A stretch of 64,000 bases of DNA from G965205725 sp965205725. Its GTDB lineage: Bacteria; Pseudomonadota; Gammaproteobacteria; Pseudomonadales; Halieaceae. The notes under the pieces are model-generated. The model was not told where the DNA came from. It worked only from the letters and a program-made list of their open reading frames with translations, and ran no database searches. Made by a program: the position numbers and the translations under genes. Shown here piece by piece: positions 59,324-64,000 of this stretch. Within the stretch, counting starts at the first letter, position 1. Each line of letters starts with the position of its first letter. The stretch spans positions 3,162,001-3,226,000 of the forward strand of contig OZ242189.1 of NCBI GenBank assembly GCA_965205725.1, in the 5' to 3' direction.

Positions 59324-60281
59324 TTCTGCGGGTTAACTCTCTCATCAGCGTAGCAAATCGAATGCCCGTCGTCTGCAAATGGGGCTGGCGGCTGAACTGT
59401 ACGGGAAAGCCAACCGCATGTATTCGCACCAGGCGATTGCCGTCTTGATCCGCACGGTTAATTCTGTCTACGGTATCCACCACTTGCTGGATTGACTGAC
59501 CGGTAAATTCGTCGCCGAACACATAGATGCTGATTTTCTTGCCGGGGTCATAAAAGCTGCTGATGGCCGTGGTGATGCCCTCCACTGGTGAGCTATTGCT
59601 GAAGGGATTCCAGGTGCGAAGGCGGTCGACAATAGCTCTGCGTCGCCCCGGCGTGTCTGGAATCCACTTGCCGCGGTAGCGGGAAAACATATAGTTGCCC
59701 ATATCGTTGAGCACTTGAATGCCTTTTACCTCCGGATAGATGCTCAGGGTTGCCTGAAACTCTTTTAACATACGATCCCAACTGTAGGAAAACATCGAGC
59801 CGGAGGTGTCGATGACAAAAATGATGTACTCGCTGTCGACCGGAATGCCGCCAATCAGATTGTTTTTGCTCTTGTACTGAGTGCCCAGCAGACGCTTCAT
59901 CTCGGCCGACAACGCCTGGCGCGCAATCGCCAATTGGCTGCTGACTACATCGTTGCTATTGGCCTGTACGTCGAGGCTGTCGCGTTGCGAGTGCGCGCTG
60001 GCCAGCCTGCCGCGCAGAATGGCAATTTTCTCGTCATATTGAGAGAGTTGTTCGTGCTTGGCGTTGAGATCCCGCTTCAGGATATGTGTCTCCCCGCGCA
60101 ATTCAAACAGTTGTTCCTGCAATGCGGCAATGCGCCCCGCCAGCGATACCGCAGACGCTTCAATAATTTGCGGCTCGACGGTCTTGGTAATCATCAGCAA
60201 TAAGATTACCGCGCCAAAGCCGCAGCAAATCACATCCAGAAAGGACATACTGAACTCATCGACGGCGCGACGGCGAGGCAT
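59286..60281 (-). CDS. Membrane-anchored VWA-domain protein, second copy
   Basis: 331 residues. An N-terminal ExbD-like anchor, SMSFLDVICCGFGAVILLLMI (about 11-31), a coiled coil (about 45-130) and a von Willebrand A domain (about 150-325) with the MIDAS motif DTSGS at 158-162. It shares the anchor motif with the neighbouring VWA protein (FLDVxxCGFGAVxL). The anchor helix carries an Asp at the position of the ExbD functional aspartate. It starts at the last base of the previous gene. Confidence 0.87.
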   Translation of the reverse strand: MPRRRAVDEFSMSFLDVICCGFGAVILLLMITKTVEPQIIEASAVSLAGRIAALQEQLFELRGETHILKRDLNAKHEQLSQYDEKIAILRGRLASAHSQRDSLDVQANSNDVVSSQLAIARQALSAEMKRLLGTQYKSKNNLIGGIPVDSEYIIFVIDTSGSMFSYSWDRMLKEFQATLSIYPEVKGIQVLNDMGNYMFSRYRGKWIPDTPGRRRAIVDRLRTWNPFSNSSPVEGITTAISSFYDPGKKISIYVFGDEFTGQSIQQVVDTVDRINRADQDGNRLVRIHAVGFPVQFSRQPHLQTTGIRFATLMRELTRRNGGSFVGLEDYR

Positions 60282-61369
60282 CAGGGCCAGTCCCTGGAGG
60301 GACTCAGAAAGGAGCCATTGTGAGCCATTGCCAGCTTCCAGAATTCGGAAGCTGCGAAGGGGTCGCCCTCCAGCGGCGCAAGAATGATATTAAGCGGTAT
60401 TGAATGGGGGAGTTGATTGGCAGCCCTGGCAAATAGCTTGAGCCGGTCGCGGCCACTGACTTTGCTGCCCCTGGGGGGGGTCGCGCCCTGGGTGGGCAGG
60501 CCATCGGTAATCAGGAAAATATTGTCTGGCGGTGGCGACAGATTCAGCGCTGCGGTAAAAGCGTTTTCCAGGCTGGTGCCCTGTGCAGGGATCAGGTTTT
60601 GTAGATTGCTGACCGCTGTGTCCAGTTGCTCTTTATCGGCCACTTTGAGCCAGGAGCCTTCGGTGCCCCGTATCAGAGGGCTGGTTGTAGTGTTAAAACT
60701 GTATATCTGATAATGGCTGTTTATTGGTAGCTGGGCGGTCAGCCATTCCACGGTGCCAATAGCTCGTTGCCATTTGTCGGCATTTTTCTTCACCGAGTCC
60801 TGCATATTGCGCAAGCGAATAATATTTACTAACTCCGGGGCAATCATGCTGGCAGATGCATCCAGCAAAACCAGGATATTGCGCCCGCCCAGATTGAGGC
60901 CGGTGAGATATTGGCGGTTGCCGTCGCCGACGAAGCTGCGCGCAGACACGCCGCCTGAATCTTCACTGGCAGCGCGCAGCTTTTTCACTTCTTCTTCCAG
61001 AGCCTGTATCTCGGCCTTCAGTTTCTCGATGTCGCTGTGTTCGGTAAAGCCTTCATTCTCCAGGCTTTCTATGAGTGCCTGGAGGCTATTGATTTCTTCA
61101 TTGATGCGACTGGCCAGGCCGCGGGCTTCGACCATGTCGAAGTCGATATCTGACAGGGTGTTGCGCAATCTGACCAGTCCGTCTCTGCCTTCGAGCACTT
61201 CCTCTTGCAGCAGGTTTACCTCGGACATCAGTTCGGCATTGAGTTCGCTGGACTCTACCTTGATAGCGTGATCCATGATGAGGAATACCAGAACAACAGC
61301 GCCAAAACCGCAGGACATCACGTCTAAAAAGCTGAGGCTGAAGGTTGTGGCGTTGCGTTTGCGTGCCAT
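60281..61369 (-). CDS. Membrane-anchored VWA-domain protein, first copy
   Basis: 362 residues. The N-terminal anchor SLSFLDVMSCGFGAVVLVFLI (about 11-31) is followed by a long coiled coil (about 45-135) and a VWA domain (about 165-355) with MIDAS DASAS at 170-174. It resembles the ExbD/MotB layout, with the channel-facing helix bearing Asp16, but has a VWA domain in place of the peptidoglycan- or receptor-binding end. It would pair with the MotA/TolQ protein at 62603. It is a paralogue of the following protein. Confidence 0.87.
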   Translation of the reverse strand: MARKRNATTFSLSFLDVMSCGFGAVVLVFLIMDHAIKVESSELNAELMSEVNLLQEEVLEGRDGLVRLRNTLSDIDFDMVEARGLASRINEEINSLQALIESLENEGFTEHSDIEKLKAEIQALEEEVKKLRAASEDSGGVSARSFVGDGNRQYLTGLNLGGRNILVLLDASASMIAPELVNIIRLRNMQDSVKKNADKWQRAIGTVEWLTAQLPINSHYQIYSFNTTTSPLIRGTEGSWLKVADKEQLDTAVSNLQNLIPAQGTSLENAFTAALNLSPPPDNIFLITDGLPTQGATPPRGSKVSGRDRLKLFARAANQLPHSIPLNIILAPLEGDPFAASEFWKLAMAHNGSFLSPSRDWP

Positions 61370-61373
61370 AGTC

Positions 61374-62603
61374 TTATTCGATTTTTTCTACTAGCTGTAA
61401 AGCGGGGGCACCATCTGTTTCGAGTCGGTCGCCGACTTGTAGTTCCCGCGTCCGGGTCAGTGCCTCACCGTTTACGCGCGGCGCTCGCCCCTGCCCGGGA
61501 TGTACGCTGTAGCGCCCCTGGCTGAATTCAATACGGTAACTGGTTGGCTGTTCTTCTGGCGCTGGCGTGGGAGCAGTTGCGGCTGGCGAGTCAGTCGGGT
61601 TCGGCTGCTCTGGCGCAGCGCCGAGGCTGGAACTCTGTTGTTCTTGAACGGGCAGGCGTGTGATAAAGCGAATGTCGCCGGGCTCGCAGTGAATTTGCTC
61701 AAGGTTTGACTGAATGACATTTGCCACTGAGTTTTTTGCCAGAACCTCGGCTTGTGGAATGCGTTGCATCAAACCTGGAACCAGCGTCAGTTGCACATCC
61801 AGAAGTGTCTGGCCACCCACGTCGGGCACGGCCTGCAAAATTCGATGGGTCAGTGCCCGGCAGCTATCAATAATGGCAGCCTGTTCCAGGCGTGCGCGAT
61901 GGCCCGACAGCCCCAGGTTCAGTTCTCCGCTGTGGTTGAGCTGCGCCACAATCTCTGGCAACTGGTTGTATAAACTCTGCTCACTGTCTGCCTTGCGGCG
62001 CGGGTCGAAGCGGGTTTGTTTGATAAATGCTTCGGCAATTGCGTTGGCGACAGCATCTTGTACTGCCAGCCAACCGGCTCCGGGTATGGGTATCACCTGC
62101 TGGCGTTGGGCGTGGCCGCCGGTGGTCTCAATGTGAGTCAGCAGCGCTTGATGCAGTTGCAACTCCAGGTGATTGCAATGGCGTTGCAGCGGTCTGCTGG
62201 CGCTGGCAGTTACGGCGCGATCAACGAGCCCAACCACGTCGAATTCGCACTGCTCCACGACGCCCAATAGCAGCGATAACTGCTCACTTTGCAAGCTGCC
62301 AGGAACTGCCAATATTAGTTGGTCCGGGGCTTGCGCCAGGTGGTGAATGTTTTGCAGGTGGCCGTGTACCAGATCAGCGCTGTGGCGGCCCGGCCCGAAA
62401 TTGGGTTGCAGAGGGTCAGTACTGAGTTGCCACCAAAAGCGATGATTTATAGTGCGTGGATGCAGGCGTGCCTGGGCGCAGGCGTCACTGCCAAAGCGGT
62501 AGTTTTTTCCATCCAGTAGTGCGTAGCCGGGACTGACCAGGCGCAATTCATCTTGTTCCCAAAGGCTCAGCCCGCAGTCGTTAATGTCGAGAACGAATGC
62601 CAT
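61374..62603 (-). CDS. Actin/Hsp70-like protein with FHA-like C-terminus
   Basis: 409 residues. The N-terminal part reads like the actin/Hsp70 ATPase fold (FVLDINDCGLSLWEQDELRLVSPGYALLDG; DQLILAVPGSLQSEQLSLLLGVVEQC; VVGLVDRAVTASAS). A Pro/Ala/Glu-rich linker (about 320-350) leads to a C-terminal beta domain (YRIEFSQGRYSVHPGQGRAPRVNGEALTRTRELQVGD) that resembles an FHA or an inactive forkhead-like fold. Cytoplasmic. The fit to known families is my inference; the ATP-binding glycines are only partly evident. It starts at the last base of the MotA/TolQ gene. Confidence 0.72.
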   Translation of the reverse strand: MAFVLDINDCGLSLWEQDELRLVSPGYALLDGKNYRFGSDACAQARLHPRTINHRFWWQLSTDPLQPNFGPGRHSADLVHGHLQNIHHLAQAPDQLILAVPGSLQSEQLSLLLGVVEQCEFDVVGLVDRAVTASASRPLQRHCNHLELQLHQALLTHIETTGGHAQRQQVIPIPGAGWLAVQDAVANAIAEAFIKQTRFDPRRKADSEQSLYNQLPEIVAQLNHSGELNLGLSGHRARLEQAAIIDSCRALTHRILQAVPDVGGQTLLDVQLTLVPGLMQRIPQAEVLAKNSVANVIQSNLEQIHCEPGDIRFITRLPVQEQQSSSLGAAPEQPNPTDSPAATAPTPAPEEQPTSYRIEFSQGRYSVHPGQGRAPRVNGEALTRTRELQVGDRLETDGAPALQLVEKIE

Positions 62604-63400
62604 TAGTGACCCACCAGATGGCGCATCAGCCGCTTGTCACAATAGCGCTGACAGTCGAGTACCAATCTTTCCTGTGATAGTTGCAATTGATGCAAACAAA
62701 ACATGATGATGATGCTGAGTACCAGTGCAACGAAGGTGCTATTGAACGCAACGCCCAGGCTGACCGTGACACCACTGATGTCGCCCTCCACCGCCTTGTA
62801 GGCTTGCCCGAGGGCGTCGCCGATGCCGCGCACAGTGCCGATAAACCCGATGGAGGGGATTGCCCAGGCGATGTATCGCACCATTGAGAGCTCTGAATCC
62901 AGTCGCTCTGATTCGCTGTCACACTGTTCTTTGATGGTATTGGAGACCGCTGGAATACTGGAGGTGGTCGCAAAACGCTGGAGGGCGGCCATTAATGTTC
63001 GCGGTAACAGAAACTCCTGAGTGTGATGATTCAGGGCCTCCAGTGAGCGGCTGTACTCGCGTGCATCCTGCGGCAAGATGCTGGTGCCCTCGGGTACTTC
63101 CAGCAGGCGCTGTTCCAATAGCTGTTGTTCTTCCAGAGTGCGGCGGCCTTTGTAGCCCATGATCGCCAGGGCCCAGATCAATAATATGAAACAGGCTTCC
63201 TGTTCAAAATCCCGAATCACCACGTAAATGGAACGGTCGGGCACAAAGTCCTCCGCGACGGCCTGCAATACTGCCTGCTGTTGCAGGATGGCGTCGGCAT
63301 TGGGCCTGATCAGCCCGACGTAGATGGCGTGGACTAGTATGATGGTGGTCAAAAGCGCGAATAACTGGTAGAGAAATTCCGCAGACAGTTTTAGTTTCAT
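62603..63400 (-). CDS. MotA/TolQ/ExbB proton channel family protein
   Basis: 265 residues. Hydrophobic segments near 10-30, 70-85, 175-200 and 220-245. The channel core is MVRYIAWAIPSIGFIGTVRGIGDAL and VTVSLGVAFNSTFVALVLSIIIMF. It has a long cytoplasmic loop (about 90-170) as in MotA/ExbB. It is probably the proton-channel partner of the two VWA proteins. It lies 8 bp downstream of the small secreted protein gene. Confidence 0.86.
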   Translation of the reverse strand: MKLKLSAEFLYQLFALLTTIILVHAIYVGLIRPNADAILQQQAVLQAVAEDFVPDRSIYVVIRDFEQEACFILLIWALAIMGYKGRRTLEEQQLLEQRLLEVPEGTSILPQDAREYSRSLEALNHHTQEFLLPRTLMAALQRFATTSSIPAVSNTIKEQCDSESERLDSELSMVRYIAWAIPSIGFIGTVRGIGDALGQAYKAVEGDISGVTVSLGVAFNSTFVALVLSIIIMFCLHQLQLSQERLVLDCQRYCDKRLMRHLVGH

Positions 63401-63408
63401 AGGGGTTC

Positions 63409-63627
63409 CTAGATATCCACCGGGAAAGAGACCGACAGGTCCTCCGAGATTTGTTCTGAAGCCTGATAGCTGTCAGGCTCCCTGGGCGGAGCCGTCTCGA
63501 TATCGGCTTCTATATTTTTTTCGGCGTTGTTCGGGTGCTGTGGCTCAGGCAGAGCTTCCTGTTCCTGGGCGAAACTCTGCCCGGCTGCCAGCGACAACAA
63601 CAGAGTGAGTAAGCTGGCCGCGAACAC
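63409..63627 (-). CDS. Small secreted acidic protein
   Basis: 72 residues. A signal peptide (about 1-20, cut after SFA) and a short acidic/proline-rich remainder (EALPEPQHPNNAEKNIEADIETAPP) ending in LSVSFPVDI. It overlaps the SUMF1 stop by one codon position and lies 8 bp upstream of the MotA/TolQ gene. Not recognised. It could be a linker subunit of the VWA complex. Confidence 0.7.
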   Translation of the reverse strand: MFAASLLTLLLSLAAGQSFAQEQEALPEPQHPNNAEKNIEADIETAPPREPDSYQASEQISEDLSVSFPVDI

Positions 63628-64000
63628 TACCGCGCCTCCGCGTAACGGGCTATGCGAAAGCCTACGTCATCGCGGCCGGCATTCCCATAATCTCTGAAGG
63701 ACAGCCGCAGCTCGGTCACGGTGCCGTGGGCCCAACTTGCACCCCGGATAACGTGGTTGTTGCCAGTTTGCGCGCCGAGCGGATCAATGTCTACTGAACC
63801 GCGGGTATCGGCGAGGCTATAGATGTCGTTGACCCATTCGGCGACATTGCCGCCCATGTCGTAGACGCCGTGATAGTTTGCGCTAAACGACGCGGTAGGC
63901 GCGCTCACGATTTGGCCGTCGTTATAGCCGTTGACGGTGCGGCCAGTGATATAAGCGCTGCTGTGATCGGCGTAGTTCTCCAGTACCTCGGTGGGTGGAT
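63627..64000 (-). CDS. SUMF1/FGE-sulfatase-modifying-factor domain protein, partial
   Basis: The gene runs off the right edge; the C-terminal 124 residues or so are visible (upstream of the first ATG-like codon the frame continues PPTEVLENYADHSSAYITGR). The formylglycine-generating-enzyme fold signature is plain: GVYDMGGNVAEWVNDIY, HVIRGASWAHG and LRLSFRDYGNAGRDDVGFRIAR. Many members lack oxidase activity and act as carbohydrate or protein-binding modules. It appears to be the first visible gene of the VWA operon; its N-terminus may hold a further domain outside the window. Confidence 0.87.
   Translation of the reverse strand, partial: PPTEVLENYADHSSAYITGRTVNGYNDGQIVSAPTASFSANYHGVYDMGGNVAEWVNDIYSLADTRGSVDIDPLGAQTGNNHVIRGASWAHGTVTELRLSFRDYGNAGRDDVGFRIARYAEAR

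Overview
The window looks like a chromosomal segment of a marine gammaproteobacterium, probably of the Cellvibrionales type (Halieaceae or Spongiibacteraceae-like). This is inferred from gene order and family content, not from a search. Four housekeeping blocks have the classic gammaproteobacterial order: ilvA / ygfA / 6S RNA / zapA; ygfB-ubiH-ubiI-gcvH; rppH-ptsP-lgt-thyA-folA; and a TonB2-type energising operon preceded by a DUF3450 gene.

Layout. 1-13341 is core metabolism: isoleucine, folate, cell division, ubiquinone, glycine cleavage, RNA pyrophosphohydrolase, PTS-Ntr, lipoprotein maturation and thymidylate/folate genes. 13342-14942 is a repeat cluster with no convincing gene. 14943-20040 is the DUF3450 / long ExbB / ExbB / ExbD / TonB / TPR operon. 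20041-21652 is a small accessory patch with a BrnT/BrnA toxin-antitoxin pair that ends in an attC-like hairpin.

21653-41916 is the most unusual region. A membrane Ser/Thr kinase with a MORN-repeat tail faces a long, tightly packed set of same-strand genes: a single-pass membrane protein, a lytic transglycosylase, two unrecognised cytoplasmic proteins, a membrane protein with a Lon-S16-like domain, an OmpA-like protein, several lipoproteins and coiled-coil proteins, a MotA/TolQ-like protein, a transmembrane FHA protein, a PP2C phosphatase, a secreted subtilase and a propeptide-like lipoprotein. Kinase, phosphatase and FHA reader recall the post-translational control module of type VI secretion, but no type VI structural gene is present. 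I read it as an undescribed phospho-regulated envelope-spanning system. The FHA gene is cut by an IS1595-type element with a perfect 8-bp target duplication, and removing the element restores one reading frame of about 769 codons. A RelE-type toxin-antitoxin pair lies between the two halves of the gene set.

41917-56500 holds an ISXO2-like remnant, a TonB-dependent receptor, a short-chain dehydrogenase plus acyl-CoA ligase pair, polyhydroxyalkanoate genes (phaB, phaC and a broken second phaC), an LLM-class oxidoreductase, a coniferyl-aldehyde-type dehydrogenase, two crotonases and a glyoxalase-II-like hydrolase. This suggests carbon storage and degradation of acyl or aromatic compounds.

56502-64000 (minus strand) is a second unusual operon: a SUMF1-like protein, a small secreted protein, a MotA/TolQ channel, an actin-like protein with an FHA-like end, two membrane-anchored von Willebrand A proteins, two lipoproteins and an M48 metalloprotease. 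It resembles an ExbB/ExbD machine in which the ExbD partners carry VWA domains.

Several repeat families are scattered through the window: a 170-bp palindrome in three copies, a second interspersed unit near 14.3 kb and 44.8 kb, an 18-bp REP-like hairpin in six copies, and a 164-bp MITE with 16-bp perfect ends.
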